Shown: positions 9,713-18,882, counted from the first letter of the stretch. The stretch is DNA of 64,000 bases from Pontibacter sp. Tf4 (GCF_014212495.1 NZ_JACKZC010000002.1:372001-436000), one strand, 5' to 3'. A program made the numbers and translations. The notes: a model not told the origin generated them from the letters alone.

Positions 9713-10197
9713 TAATATCTCCTGTTAAAAATTTCTGATAAAATAAACGCGTCGCGGGCTGTTTGCGGGTTGCGGAGTATCGATGGGTCGAAGCGGTTAA
9801 GCGTGGTTGTGGGCTTTAAACTATAGGCCTTAAACGCATCGTGGTTGGCTATTTCGGCCCGCTTTCTTATAGTTCTTTCTAAGGATACAGCTTCGGGTTG
9901 TGTATGCTCAAACCGGCTCACATTATAAGCAGGTTCATGTACTGGTTGCTTTGGCTCAACTATAGTTTTGGCAGTTGTTCTGGCTTGCTCTACCTTAGGC
10001 TGCAGTTCACGCAGAATATCCTCAAACGACGTAACCGGAACCGGTGGCCGTTGCTGCGGGCGCTGTACAGGCGGTGCATTCTCGTCCCTGAATTTCTTTG
10101 GCTGGCTGTTATCTTCTTTAAAATTCTTCCGGAAGAAGTTGAAAATAAAATACCCGATTGCCAGCAGTATGTAGAATATGACCTTAAAATCTTCCAT
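9712..10197 (-). CDS. Hypothetical protein with one N-terminal membrane helix
   Basis: The 161-residue product begins with a hydrophobic segment (about residues 5-20, FKVIFYILLAIGYFIF) followed by basic residues NFFRKNFK, suggesting a single-pass inner-membrane protein with a cytoplasmic tail. The rest is Pro/Gln/Arg-rich and looks disordered until about residue 125 (PPVQRPQQRPPVPV), with a short conserved-looking end, ARDAFILSEIFNRRY. I do not recognise a family. It is convergent with the DUF4159 gene and divergent from smc. Three CTATAG or near-CTATAG sites occur in it; one exact palindrome is at 9958-9967, encoding T-I-V. Confidence 0.65.
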   Translation of the reverse strand: MEDFKVIFYILLAIGYFIFNFFRKNFKEDNSQPKKFRDENAPPVQRPQQRPPVPVTSFEDILRELQPKVEQARTTAKTIVEPKQPVHEPAYNVSRFEHTQPEAVSLERTIRKRAEIANHDAFKAYSLKPTTTLNRFDPSILRNPQTARDAFILSEIFNRRY

Positions 10198-10312
10198 TAG
10201 CTCGTCGTATTACCAAATATAGTGATTTTGAACTATAAATCCTTGCAGGTTATGGCTTCTCCTTCACAAACTATAGAATAAATAAAAACTATAGTTTAAA
10301 CCGGGCGCACAC

Positions 10313-10344
10313 TTTCTTAGATACGGGAAATAGTCTTATTTTTG
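10313..10344 (+). promoter_or_regulatory. Predicted smc promoter
   Basis: TATTTTTG at 10337-10344 is an exact TAnnTTTG box. TTTC at 10313-10316 is 20 bases upstream in the -33 position. The start codon is 33 bases downstream of the box. The same TTTC plus TAnnTTTG pairing appears in front of the NtrC-type gene at 53.4 kb. Confidence 0.55.
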
Positions 10345-10376
10345 AGATTGGAATACAGAATTTCGGCTTTTAGCGC

Positions 10377-13300
10377 ATGCAAGTATCAAGATTAGAGATC
10401 AAAGGCTTCAAGAGTTTCGGCGACCGTGTGGTCATTAACTTCGACGAAGGCATAACAGGGATTGTAGGGCCGAACGGCTGCGGTAAATCTAACGTGGTGG
10501 ATGCCATCCGTTGGGTGTTGGGCGAGCAGAAAACCCGCAACCTGCGCTCCGACAAAATGGAGAACGTGATTTTTAACGGCTCCAAAACCCGAAAGCCGGT
10601 GCAGATGGCCGAAGTATCCATCACCTTCGACAACAACCGGGGAGTTCTGCCAACCGAATATTCGCAGGTGACCGTTACCCGCCGCTACCACCGCTCCGGC
10701 GACAGCGAGTATTTACTGAACGGGGTGCCCTGCCGACTAAAAGACATCAACGAACTCTTCCTGGACACTGGTATCGGCTCGGACAGCTATGCGATCATCG
10801 AACTGAAGATGGTGGATGAGATCCTGAACGATAAGGAAAACTCGCGCCGCCTGTTGTTTGAAGAAGCTGCCGGTATCTCCAAGTTCAGGGTTCGTAAAAA
10901 GCAGACCCTTAAAAAGCTGGAAGAAACAGATGCCGACCTGGAGCGCGTGGAAGACGTGTTGTTCGAGATCGGCAAGAATATGAAAACCCTGGAACGGCAA
11001 GCCAAACAGGCTATTAAATATTTCCAATTAAAGGAAGACTATAAGAAGCACAGCCTGGAGTTTGCCCGCCGCAACATAAGCCAGTACCAGCAAACTATGG
11101 AGCGCCTGGAGCAGGACGTACAGCGCGAGACGGCTCTGAAAGAAGACTACGTCGGTGCAGTAACCGAAGCAGAAGACGCGATTGCCGACCAGAAAGAAGA
11201 ACTGAACCGCACCCAGGAACAGCTCAGCGAAATGCAGAAAACCATGCAGGTTCAGACTGCCAAACTGCGCCAGCTGGAGAATGATATAAAACTAAAAGCC
11301 GAGCGCAGTACTTACCTGAAAGAACGTATCACGCAACTGCGTCAGCAAATCAGCCAGGATTCGTCGAATGTGGAGCATATACAGGAAAGTATAGGGCAGC
11401 TGCGCGATGAACTGGAAGCGGTACAGGAACAATTTGGCACTGCTGAAGAGCAGGTACAGGCGCTAAAAGAGCAATTGCAGGAAGCTAATGAGCAAAAACA
11501 GACACTGCAGGATTCCTTCCAGGATCTGAGCCTGCAGCATCGTGACAAGCAGAACGCTGTTTTCCAGCACCACAAACAACTGGAAATAAGCAATGTGCAG
11601 ATCCAATCTATAGTTGCTGACCTTGACCGCATGGAACAGCAGCAGCTTACAGCTGATGAAGATGCGCAGCTATTGGCTGAACAGCTTCAGGAAGCGCAGG
11701 AGTTGCTCGAAAATACCACCTCAGAACTTGTAAGCCTGCAAGCCAAAGAAGAAACCCTGCTGCAGAACATCGAGAAAACAGAGCTGGATATTGAAGCGCT
11801 GAAAGTGCAGCTGGTTGACCTGAACCGTACCCGTGACTCCAAACAAAATCAGTATAACCTCACCAAATCGCTGGTCGAGAACATGGAAGGCTTTCCGGAA
11901 GCCATTAAGTTTCTGGCGCAGTCCGGCGACTGGCAAAAGCCTGCTCCGCTCCTTTCGGATATCATCGTTTGCGAGCCTGCCTACAAAGGCCTTATAGAAA
12001 GCTACCTGGAGCCCTACATGAACTTCTTTGTAGTGGATGACCTGCAGGATGCCCTGGATGCCGTGGAGCTGCTGAAGAGCCAGAATAAGGGCCGTGCGAA
12101 CTTTATTATACTTTCGGAGATAGAAGAACTGGAACCAACCGGGACTTACTCGGAAGGCGACCTGAAAGCGGCCTACGAAGTGGTGAAAGCTGATAAAAAG
12201 TATAGCGAGCTGCTGAAGTATATGCTCAACAATGTCTACATCAGCGATGACGTGGATCTGTATGATACAGACTATAAAACGATACTTCTGAAAGATGGCT
12301 CAGCTATTAAAAAGCCGTTGAGTTTATCGGGTGGATCTGTAGGCGTGCTGGATGGAAACCGTCTGGGCCGCAAACAGAACCTGGAAACACTGGCAAAAGA
12401 AGTGGAAGAACTGATCAGGCAGACAGATATTTTGCAGAGCCGTGTAAATGCGCAGCAGCAGATCCTGCTGAACTATAAAGGCGAGTCGCAGAAAGAGCGT
12501 ATTAAGGAACTGGAGCGCGAGACGGCCAAACAGCAACAGGAACTGCTCACAATACGCATTAAACATGAGCAGCACCAGCAAAACCGCCACAACTATACCC
12601 AGAAAAAAGAAGAGCTCCTTCAGCGTAAAGATGAACTGAGCAGACTGTTCCTGGAAATGTCGCCGGTTGCGGAAACCGACCAGCAGGAATTGAAGCGCCT
12701 CGAAGAAGAACTGGCTGTCTATACATCGCAGCTGAATCGTCAGCAGGAACAGATCGCTGTGATAAACGGCATGTACAACCAGCAGAACATCCAGTTCCAC
12801 CAACTGAAGAACCGCTTCGCCAGCTTGCAGCAGGAAATAAGCTATAAGCAGAAAACGGTTGAGACGAACCAGGAGCGCATTGAGAACCTGAAGCAGGAAA
12901 TGGCCAAAGCTGAAGAAGAAATAACTATAGCCAACACCTTTATAGAGGAAAACGAAGCTATAGTAGAGCAGATGATGGAGGCCCGCCGCGAGTTTGGCTA
13001 CGAGCTGGAAGAAATTGAAAAGAAGTACTTCAGTTTGCGTGGTGAATTGGATGAAAAGGACAAAATGATCCGTGAACTCCAGCGCAAGCGCCAAAACGCT
13101 GATGAATTGTTGATGCGTATGCAGCAGGCTCTGAACGACACCAAGATCAAACTGGTTTCGGTGCAGGAACGTCTGGCTGTGGAGTTCAACATCGAGACAA
13201 CAGACCTGAACCTGCCAGCCGATGAAACGATTGAAATGGCTACCGAGGAATTGGGCAAATACATTGCGGAACTCCGGGCGTCCATTGATAAAATGGGACC

Positions 13301-13898
13301 GGTAAACGCCATGGCCGCCGAAGCTTACGTTGAAATTGAAGAACGTAATAAATTCATCACAGAGCAGCGCAACGACCTCGTAAATGCCAAGAACACCCTG
13401 ATTGATACGATCAATGAGATTGATACCGTAGCCAAAGAGAAGTTCATGGAGTCGTTCAACGAGATCAAAGGCAACTTTATACGCGTGTTCCGCAGCCTGT
13501 TTACCGATGAAGATAACTGCGACCTGGTGATCACCGACCCGAGCAACCCGCTGGAATCAAAGATCGAGATCATGGCCCAGCCGAAAGGCAAACGACCGCT
13601 AACTATAAACCAGCTATCAGGTGGTGAGAAGACATTAACGGCTATTTCGCTGCTTTTCGCGATCTACCTACTGAAGCCGGCGCCTTTCTGTATCTTTGAT
13701 GAAGTAGACGCGCCACTGGATGATGCCAATATTGACAAGTTCAACAACATCATCCGCACCTTCTCCACCGATTCGCAGTTTATAGTTGTAACGCATAATA
13801 AGCGCACCATGGCTTCTACCGACGTTATGTATGGCATTACGATGATTGAAGCAGGTATCTCCAGAGTTATTCCGGTTGATTTAAGGCAGATCGCCTAA
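10377..13898 (+). CDS. smc: Chromosome segregation protein SMC
   Basis: SMC forms the ring-shaped condensin that compacts and separates chromosomes, with ScpA and ScpB as partners (not in this window). The 1173-residue product has the full architecture: Walker A GPNGCGKS at 31-38, a long coiled coil, the hinge domain at about 500-630, a second coiled coil, and the C-terminal ABC signature LSGGEK at 1080-1085 with Walker B CIFDEVDAPLDD. It is monocistronic with a predicted promoter. The palindrome overlapping the TAA stop (AACTATAGTT at 13898-13907) and another inside the terminator are notable. Long reverse frames opposite it are shadows of the coiled-coil coding region. Confidence 0.97.
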   Translation: MQVSRLEIKGFKSFGDRVVINFDEGITGIVGPNGCGKSNVVDAIRWVLGEQKTRNLRSDKMENVIFNGSKTRKPVQMAEVSITFDNNRGVLPTEYSQVTVTRRYHRSGDSEYLLNGVPCRLKDINELFLDTGIGSDSYAIIELKMVDEILNDKENSRRLLFEEAAGISKFRVRKKQTLKKLEETDADLERVEDVLFEIGKNMKTLERQAKQAIKYFQLKEDYKKHSLEFARRNISQYQQTMERLEQDVQRETALKEDYVGAVTEAEDAIADQKEELNRTQEQLSEMQKTMQVQTAKLRQLENDIKLKAERSTYLKERITQLRQQISQDSSNVEHIQESIGQLRDELEAVQEQFGTAEEQVQALKEQLQEANEQKQTLQDSFQDLSLQHRDKQNAVFQHHKQLEISNVQIQSIVADLDRMEQQQLTADEDAQLLAEQLQEAQELLENTTSELVSLQAKEETLLQNIEKTELDIEALKVQLVDLNRTRDSKQNQYNLTKSLVENMEGFPEAIKFLAQSGDWQKPAPLLSDIIVCEPAYKGLIESYLEPYMNFFVVDDLQDALDAVELLKSQNKGRANFIILSEIEELEPTGTYSEGDLKAAYEVVKADKKYSELLKYMLNNVYISDDVDLYDTDYKTILLKDGSAIKKPLSLSGGSVGVLDGNRLGRKQNLETLAKEVEELIRQTDILQSRVNAQQQILLNYKGESQKERIKELERETAKQQQELLTIRIKHEQHQQNRHNYTQKKEELLQRKDELSRLFLEMSPVAETDQQELKRLEEELAVYTSQLNRQQEQIAVINGMYNQQNIQFHQLKNRFASLQQEISYKQKTVETNQERIENLKQEMAKAEEEITIANTFIEENEAIVEQMMEARREFGYELEEIEKKYFSLRGELDEKDKMIRELQRKRQNADELLMRMQQALNDTKIKLVSVQERLAVEFNIETTDLNLPADETIEMATEELGKYIAELRASIDKMGPVNAMAAEAYVEIEERNKFITEQRNDLVNAKNTLIDTINEIDTVAKEKFMESFNEIKGNFIRVFRSLFTDEDNCDLVITDPSNPLESKIEIMAQPKGKRPLTINQLSGGEKTLTAISLLFAIYLLKPAPFCIFDEVDAPLDDANIDKFNNIIRTFSTDSQFIVVTHNKRTMASTDVMYGITMIEAGISRVIPVDLRQIA

Positions 13899-13919
13899 AC
13901 TATAGTTTACCTATAAAGA

Positions 13920-13953
13920 GAAAGGCCCCTGAACTATAGTTCGGGAGCCTTTC
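13920..13953. terminator. Bidirectional terminator built around AACTATAGTT
   Basis: A stem of 14 pairs with one mismatch and one G-T pair (13920-13934 with 13939-13953) has the exact palindrome at 13932-13941 as its apex, TATA being the loop. It lies between the convergent smc and MmcQ/YjbR genes. Confidence 0.82.
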
Positions 13954-13974
13954 TAATTTCATCAACTATAGATA

Positions 13975-14325
13975 TCAAACCATAGCATCAATCTCTTTCT
14001 GTAACTTTTTAGGCAGTTTGGCTTTAACTAAACTATAGCTCTGCTTAACATAAGTATCCCACTCTGCATCTGTAAGAATATTCCACTCCTGCACATTTAC
14101 CCATTTGTTGCGGGCCATGTACGGCGCCGGAATTATACCGGGCCGGGCTGCCATTTCATCAAATTCGTCGTCGGTAACTTTAAACGAAACCGAATGTGGC
14201 GGATCTATACTTGTTACGCAAAACATCTTCGCTCCTACTAAAAAGCACAGGTCTGCACCCCACTTAATATCCTCTGTTACACCAGGCAAACCCAGGCATA
14301 GTTCACGTAAAGCTTCAATATTCAC
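13975..14325 (-). CDS. MmcQ/YjbR family protein
   Basis: The 116-residue product matches the small MmcQ/YjbR (CyaY-like fold) family over its whole length: an N-terminal helix LRELCLGLPGVTEDIKWG, then LCFLVGAKMFC, VSFKVTDDEFDEM, and the typical W-V-N segment NKWVNVQEW with a C-terminal helix pair. Members are described as DNA-binding by fold similarity, but their role is not established. It lies 32 bases after the acyltransferase gene on the same strand and is probably co-transcribed with it. The shared terminator with smc follows 22 bases downstream. Confidence 0.88.
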   Translation of the reverse strand: MNIEALRELCLGLPGVTEDIKWGADLCFLVGAKMFCVTSIDPPHSVSFKVTDDEFDEMAARPGIIPAPYMARNKWVNVQEWNILTDAEWDTYVKQSYSLVKAKLPKKLQKEIDAMV

Positions 14326-14357
14326 TTTATAATTCTTTAGCTACCGTACATTCTAAC

Positions 14358-14909
14358 TTACCGAACTCCATTCTCCGGAAACTTGGCTGTTTTGGTGCGG
14401 TAAAAAGCCATGATCTTTTCAAGATCTGCTTCTATATCCCCAGTTGGGTAAATAGTCGGGCCAACACCAGCCTCTTTTTTGGCATAATCAAGGTAACCCA
14501 GCACGATGGGTACACCGGCACCTAAGGCCACATAATAAAAGCCCCTGCGCCAGCGCGGTTGGTATTTGCGGGTACCTTCCGGTGTTACCAGTACACACAT
14601 ATCGCCCGGCGTATCGTTAAAAATCCGGACCATGGCATCAACCATTTTAGTATTACGCGACCTGTCGATCGGCAACGCTCCCATGGCCTTGAGCAATGGA
14701 CCGAACGGGAAAGCCATAAACTCTTTTTTAATGGTAAAGCGTATGGGCGCTTCCATGAGGTAAAAAGCAGCGCGGGCATAAATAAAGTCCCAGTTGCTGG
14801 TGTGCGGTGCGGCTACCATTACGCAGCGGCGGTTTTCGGGGGTAAGGTTACCGTTCAGTTTCCAACCGGCAACTTTAAAAATCAGTTTTGCTAATAATTT
14901 GCCAAACAT
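14358..14909 (-). CDS. Lysophospholipid acyltransferase family protein
   Basis: The PlsC-like family transfers acyl groups to glycerol-phosphate or related lipids at the inner membrane. The 183-residue product shows the catalytic H(x4)D motif as HTSNWD near residue 36 and the substrate-binding EGTRK motif near 109, with FPFGPLLKAMGALPIDR between them. It is shorter than PlsC (about 240), typical of the group of small glycerol acyltransferases in Bacteroidota. The substrate is not known. It heads a likely two-gene unit with the MmcQ/YjbR gene. Confidence 0.9.
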   Translation of the reverse strand: MFGKLLAKLIFKVAGWKLNGNLTPENRRCVMVAAPHTSNWDFIYARAAFYLMEAPIRFTIKKEFMAFPFGPLLKAMGALPIDRSRNTKMVDAMVRIFNDTPGDMCVLVTPEGTRKYQPRWRRGFYYVALGAGVPIVLGYLDYAKKEAGVGPTIYPTGDIEADLEKIMAFYRTKTAKFPENGVR

Positions 14910-14921
14910 GAGGTTGGGTGT

Positions 14922-14953
14922 AAAAATGAAAAGTCGCTATACGCTATAGCGAC
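14922..14953 (-). terminator. Terminator of the outer-membrane protein gene
   Basis: GTCGCTATA at 14933-14941 pairs with TATAGCGAC at 14945-14953 (9 bp, loop of 3). On the minus strand it is followed by TTTTCATTTTT. A CTATAG core lies within the right side of the hairpin. Confidence 0.82.
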
Positions 14954-15002
14954 CTTCTATAGTTTGCTTTTATGCTGTATAAATACACACAAAATGCCGT
15001 AT

Positions 15003-15629
15003 TTACAAACCAATTTTGATCACGTGGGCTCTTTTACGCAATAAATAAGCCTGGAACCCCACCCCAACCATCGGTCCGAAACTGGTATAGGCTTTGTCGT
15101 CTTTAGTCTGCCTGAAATACCGGAAGGACAGCATAGGTTCTATCGAGAATTTCTCGTTAAAAAAGAAAGCATACCCAACACCGGCACTGCCCTCCAATAA
15201 GTTAGACTGAAAACCATCGGAGAAGTTATGTTTGCCAATACTTACGCCGGCCTCACCAAATACGCCATTCAGGAGATAATAACGCACAAATGGTCCTCCT
15301 AATAAATAGGTCTCCCGGAAGGGTTCCTGCTCGGGGTCTGTAGTTATTTTCGTGCTTTCGTGGTACAGGTTAATGTTCAGGCCTATAGCAAGGTCGTTCA
15401 TAATGAAGTAACCGTTCTTAGCCTGCAGGTTGGCTTGTATTCTTCGCCCTTCTTCTTTTGTGCCGGTTGGGCTGTTCAGGTTGTCCGTTGTTTTATAAGC
15501 AAAACCACTCAGGTTTCCCCCCACCAGTATAGAACCGTGCTTTACTTTGGCTCTAAACATAAAACTTTCATTTTCCTGGGCGAACGCAAAAGCGGGTAAT
15601 AGTAAGAGTGCAAGTATAATTTGCTTCAT
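15003..15629 (-). CDS. Outer-membrane beta-barrel protein
   Basis: The 208-residue product has an N-terminal signal peptide (MKQIILALLLLPAFAFA) and then alternating polar/hydrophobic strands typical of an eight-stranded porin-like barrel: GSILVGGNLSGFAY, NGYFIMNDLAIGLNINLY, GGPFVRYYLLNGVFGEAGVS, VGYAFFFNEKFSIEPMLSFRY. It resembles the small OmpA/OprF-like barrel group common in Bacteroidota. No ligand can be inferred. The gene stands alone with its own terminator, and the C-terminus is not the usual aromatic residue (ends IKIGL). Confidence 0.82.
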   Translation of the reverse strand: MKQIILALLLLPAFAFAQENESFMFRAKVKHGSILVGGNLSGFAYKTTDNLNSPTGTKEEGRRIQANLQAKNGYFIMNDLAIGLNINLYHESTKITTDPEQEPFRETYLLGGPFVRYYLLNGVFGEAGVSIGKHNFSDGFQSNLLEGSAGVGYAFFFNEKFSIEPMLSFRYFRQTKDDKAYTSFGPMVGVGFQAYLLRKRAHVIKIGL

Positions 15630-15813
15630 AGAACCAAGGTGTTAAACAATTTACCTCTTGTACGAAGTCTGAGTAATAATATTTACACTATAACTATAAT
15701 TTTTTTTATAATAGCTAAATAAGATAATTCCCCTTTACTCAAGTTATAGCCTACAAGCTGCAAAGCTCCTGAATCAGGCAAAACTAAATTGTTTAACTTT
15801 CTGAACTATAAAA

Positions 15814-16587
15814 CTATAGCAACTGCCTTTGAAGTAATTGCTTTAAGTGCTTTTCAAGGTGCAACGTATACCTGTATCCAATATCAAACAGCTCGTCTGC
15901 TTTGCGGTAACTCATTAACCGGAAATATTTAAGCTCAGGCGGTTCAATCAGGAAATCGCAGAGGTGCAGGCGCATCTTTACATTGTTGTTTATGGCCAGG
16001 TGTGCTGTGCGCTCTACCATGCTTCGGAGCGTAGTTATTTTTGCCTGATGATTGATCGGGTTAACATGCACGCCAATCTTGATATCGCAATTCTGATGCA
16101 AGGGATCAAGTGGCAGGTTATTAAGCAGGCCGCCATCGTTCAGTAATTTGCCCTGGTACTGGATGGGATGATACAGGATCGGTACTGCAGAAGATGCGAT
16201 CAATGGCTTTACAACCTCCCCTGACGAAAAGTATACAGTTACGCCTTCGTTCATTTCCGTTGCGCTGATAATTACCGGCAGCTTCAGGTCTTCAAAGGTA
16301 AGGTTTGCTCCGAGGTATTTATGGTAGAGCTTCTCAACTTCATCCAGGTGCAGCAAACCGGCTTTGCCGATAGCAGGACGTATGATCTTGAAAATGCTGA
16401 GCTCTTTGATAAGTTTCAGGATCTCGACCGGGCTATAACCTGCCGCATACAGCGTACCCGCTATGGCGCCAGAGCTAACCCCGGAAATGATGGAGACCTT
16501 TATACCCAGCTCATCAAATGCCTTCAAAACGCCCAGGTGCGCAATACCACGGGCGCCTCCACCCGACAAGGCCAGTCCTACCTTCAT
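15814..16587 (-). CDS. Patatin-like phospholipase
   Basis: Patatin-like enzymes are lipid acyl hydrolases with a Ser-Asp dyad. The 257-residue product shows the oxyanion loop GGGARG at 9-14, the nucleophile elbow GVSSG at 36-40 (Ser38) and the Asp motif DGG at 151-153 (LLNDGGLLNNLP). It is close in length to RssA-type bacterial patatins. The gene starts four bases after the stop of the MBL-fold gene, so the two form an operon, and the junction is made of the exact palindrome AACTATAGTT. Confidence 0.93.
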   Translation of the reverse strand: MKVGLALSGGGARGIAHLGVLKAFDELGIKVSIISGVSSGAIAGTLYAAGYSPVEILKLIKELSIFKIIRPAIGKAGLLHLDEVEKLYHKYLGANLTFEDLKLPVIISATEMNEGVTVYFSSGEVVKPLIASSAVPILYHPIQYQGKLLNDGGLLNNLPLDPLHQNCDIKIGVHVNPINHQAKITTLRSMVERTAHLAINNNVKMRLHLCDFLIEPPELKYFRLMSYRKADELFDIGYRYTLHLEKHLKQLLQRQLL

Positions 16588-16590
16588 AAA

Positions 16591-17436
16591 CTATAGTTCG
16601 CTTAAACGGAATGTTTCTTTCAGGCGTACGCCTTTGTCTGTGTGTTGTACCGTACAGCACTCGTTTACGGCATCATGTTCAAAAAAAAGGATATAGTTCT
16701 CATCAGCGGCCTTATTCAAAAAAGCAGATTTCTCATCCAGTGTCAGTAGCGGTCGTGTATCATACCCCATCACGTATGGCAGCGGAATATGCCCCACCGA
16801 TGGCAGCAGATCAGCCATGTACACCAGTTTGTGGCCTTTATAGTTAAGCACGGGCAGCATCATTTTATCGGTATGGCCATTCATATACAGTACATCGGTA
16901 AACTGCGGAATAGGTGAGGTTTGCCCCGGTACAAAAAATTTCAGGTGACCACTCTCCTGTATTGGCAGTATGTTCTCTTTCAGAAAAGAAGCTTTCTCCC
17001 GTGCATTTGGTTCTGTAGCCCATTTCCAGTGGTCGGTATTGGACCAGTACGTAGCATTCGGGAAGGCCAGTTCCAGCGCTCTGTCTCCATTTTTATATTT
17101 TACACCTCCCCCACAATGGTCAAAGTGAAGGTGCGTCAGGAACATATCAGTAACATCCTCTGGTGCAAAGCCGGCCTTTTTCAGTGAACTCTGCAAGGAG
17201 GCATCTCCATGTAAATAGTAATGGCTGAAGAACTTTGCATCCTGTTTGTCCCCTATCCCATTATCGATCAGAATAAGGCGGTTACCGTCTTCGATCAGCA
17301 AACAGCGCATAGCCCAGGTACACAGGTTATTATCATCAGCCGGGTTGCTACGTTGCCAGATCGTTTTCGGCACCACACCAAACATGGCACCGCCATCCAG
17401 TTTAAAAAATCCAGTATCGATAACGTGAAGGGTCAT
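16591..17436 (-). CDS. MBL-fold metallo-hydrolase
   Basis: The 281-residue protein is a metallo-beta-lactamase-fold hydrolase. The zinc motif HxHxDH is at 102-107 (HLHFDH), a second His is in NGHTDKMM, an Asp in YMADLLPS and the final His in FFEHDA. The layout resembles the lactonase/organophosphate-hydrolase branch, but the substrate is unknown. There is no signal peptide, so it is cytosolic. The stop codon TAG and the preceding CTA come from a CTATAG palindrome shared with the junction to the patatin gene. The AGTTAGAAAG repeat lies just upstream of its start. Confidence 0.9.
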   Translation of the reverse strand: MTLHVIDTGFFKLDGGAMFGVVPKTIWQRSNPADDNNLCTWAMRCLLIEDGNRLILIDNGIGDKQDAKFFSHYYLHGDASLQSSLKKAGFAPEDVTDMFLTHLHFDHCGGGVKYKNGDRALELAFPNATYWSNTDHWKWATEPNAREKASFLKENILPIQESGHLKFFVPGQTSPIPQFTDVLYMNGHTDKMMLPVLNYKGHKLVYMADLLPSVGHIPLPYVMGYDTRPLLTLDEKSAFLNKAADENYILFFEHDAVNECCTVQHTDKGVRLKETFRLSEL

Positions 17437-17439
17437 AGT

Positions 17440-17480
17440 AGTTAAAAAGTTAAAAAGTTTGGGAGTTAGAAAGGTAGAAA
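17440..17480 (+). repeat. AGTTAAAAAG / AGTTAGAAAG repeat upstream of MBL gene
   Basis: Tandem units AGTTAAAAAG, AGTTAAAAAG, then GGGAGTTAGAAAGGTAG. It is the same family of low-complexity sequence as at 3842-4016, here starting a few bases before the MBL gene's start codon. Confidence 0.6.
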
Positions 17481-17599
17481 CGTGGAATAAAACCTATAGT
17501 TTGAAATGAAGAAACTAACTTTTTATGATTGATTAAACTTATACAATCAACTGAGGCCAATATATCAAAACAAAAAGAGGTAACAAAACCGGAGCTTCA

Positions 17600-17637
17600 T
17601 TACCTCTTTAACTTTCTAACTTCTAAACTTTCTAACG
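17600..17637. repeat. CTTTCTAACTT repeat at the 3' end of accA
   Basis: CTCTTTAACTTTCTAACTTCTAAACTTTCTAACG-type units abut the accA stop; the TAG stop at 17632-17634 is part of one unit, as in the lipoprotein gene at 4005. The rest of the 17437-17631 gap holds nothing else I can support except a CTATAG at 17494. Confidence 0.6.
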
Positions 17638-18582
17638 TTCAAGCACCACTCCCATATCCGAGAACTTCTCGATGCGCTGCATCATTCGTTCTTCAGGATC
17701 GATGCCCTCCAATTCATCCAGCAGCTTAATAATCTCACGCTTCATGGTCTTCATCATTTTCTCTGGCTCAGTATGGGCACCGCCAAGCGGCTCTTTTATG
17801 ATGCCATCGATCAGCTTATGTTGCAACATATCATTTGCAGTAAGTTTCAGAGCTTCGGCTGCCTGCTCTTTATAGTTCCAGCTTCGCCATAGTATAGACG
17901 AGCAAGACTCCGGAGAAATAACCGAATACCAGGTATTTTCCAGCATCATTACCCGGTCACCGATCGCAATACCAAGTGCACCACCTGAGGCACCTTCACC
18001 GATGATGATACAGATAACCGGTACCTTCAGCATGAACATCTCTTTCAGGTTACGGGCAATGGCTTCACCTTGTCCGCGTTCCTCCGCTTCAAGTCCCGGA
18101 AATGCTCCTGGTGTATCGATCAGGGTAACTATAGGTTTACCAAACTTCTCGGCCATTTTCATCAGGCGCAGCGCCTTGCGGTAACCTTCCGGGTTAGCCA
18201 TACCAAAATTACGTAACTGGCGCTGCTTGGTATTACGTCCCTTCTGCTGGCCAATAAACATGATGCTACGTCCATCTACCTCTCCAAAGCCACCAACCAT
18301 AGCTTTATCGTCGCCAACAGTACGGTCACCGTGCAGTTCTACAAACTTGTCGGTGATGCCATTTATGTAGTCCAGGGTATAAGGCCTGTCAGGATGACGT
18401 GAAAGCTGTACTCGCTGCCAGCGGGTAAGATTGGCGTATGTTTCCTTTTTAAGATTTTTAATCTTCTCTTCCAGCGCCTTTACCGCCTCCGAAACGTCTA
18501 CCTGGCTCTCGCTGGCCAGTTTTTTCATTTCCTGCAATTTGCCTTCCAGGGCAGCAATAGGCTGTTCGAAATCTAAAAGCAT
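17632..18582 (-). CDS. accA: Acetyl-CoA carboxylase carboxyltransferase subunit alpha
   Basis: AccA, with AccD, transfers CO2 from carboxybiotin to acetyl-CoA to give malonyl-CoA, the first step of fatty-acid synthesis. The 316-residue length is typical. Visible features are the N-terminal coiled-coil start [16 protein letters not shown], the [14 protein letters not shown] segment, and the crotonase-fold core with [24 protein letters not shown] and [17 protein letters not shown]. The gene is monocistronic, with a predicted promoter just upstream and a 3' end embedded in the CTTTCTAAC repeat. Confidence 0.97.
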   Translation of the reverse strand: MLLDFEQPIAALEGKLQEMKKLASESQVDVSEAVKALEEKIKNLKKETYANLTRWQRVQLSRHPDRPYTLDYINGITDKFVELHGDRTVGDDKAMVGGFGEVDGRSIMFIGQQKGRNTKQRQLRNFGMANPEGYRKALRLMKMAEKFGKPIVTLIDTPGAFPGLEAEERGQGEAIARNLKEMFMLKVPVICIIIGEGASGGALGIAIGDRVMMLENTWYSVISPESCSSILWRSWNYKEQAAEALKLTANDMLQHKLIDGIIKEPLGGAHTEPEKMMKTMKREIIKLLDELEGIDPEERMMQRIEKFSDMGVVLER

Positions 18583-18608
18583 AAGTATCTTCTCTGATTA
18601 TTCAGCTA

Positions 18609-18616
18609 CAAATTTA
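18609..18616 (-). promoter_or_regulatory. Predicted -7 box of accA
   Basis: On the minus strand this reads TAAATTTG, an exact TAnnTTTG box 27 bases before the accA ATG. No clear TTG is found at the expected -33 position. Confidence 0.4.
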
Positions 18617-18740
18617 AGAGATTATAGATACACAGGCATGGAAGATTAAAAAATATACTGCCGATAAAAAATAAATCCGGTGGTTCACAATAAATTAGCT
18701 TCTCAAATTCAAAATATAGCAGGAAAAATATGCTGGAGTG

Positions 18741-18771
18741 TTGCACAATCCGAAATTACGCTATACATTTG
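18741..18771 (+). promoter_or_regulatory. Promoter of the tRNA-Asp pair
   Basis: TTG at 18741-18743, a 20-base spacer and TACATTTG at 18764-18771 match the Bacteroidota housekeeping promoter exactly. The first tRNA begins 38 bases downstream. This is the best promoter match in the window. Confidence 0.8.
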
Positions 18772-18808
18772 CATCACTTTAACGAACAGCGTTAGGGAAA
18801 ACAAAGTT

Positions 18809-18882
18809 GGTCCGGTAGTTCAGTTGGTTAGAATGCCGCCCTGTCACGGCGGAGGTCGCGGGTTCGAGTCCCGTCCGGACCG
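18809..18882 (+). tRNA. tRNA-Asp (GTC), copy 1
   Basis: The 74-base cloverleaf has acceptor stem GGTCCGG paired to CCGGACC, discriminator G, D-arm with AGTTCAGTTGGTTAGAAT, anticodon loop CTGTCAC (anticodon GTC) and T-arm GCGGGTTCGAGTCCCGT. No CCA is encoded. Confidence 0.97.

Noticed and set aside
12324..13094. A 256-codon frame on the strand opposite smc
   Set aside because: It lies within the coiled-coil part of smc, where biased codon use leaves the reverse strand open; the predicted product has no family resemblance. The same holds for the 336-codon frame opposite the hybrid kinase (58241-59251) and the 299-codon frame opposite the NtrC-type gene (53355-54254).
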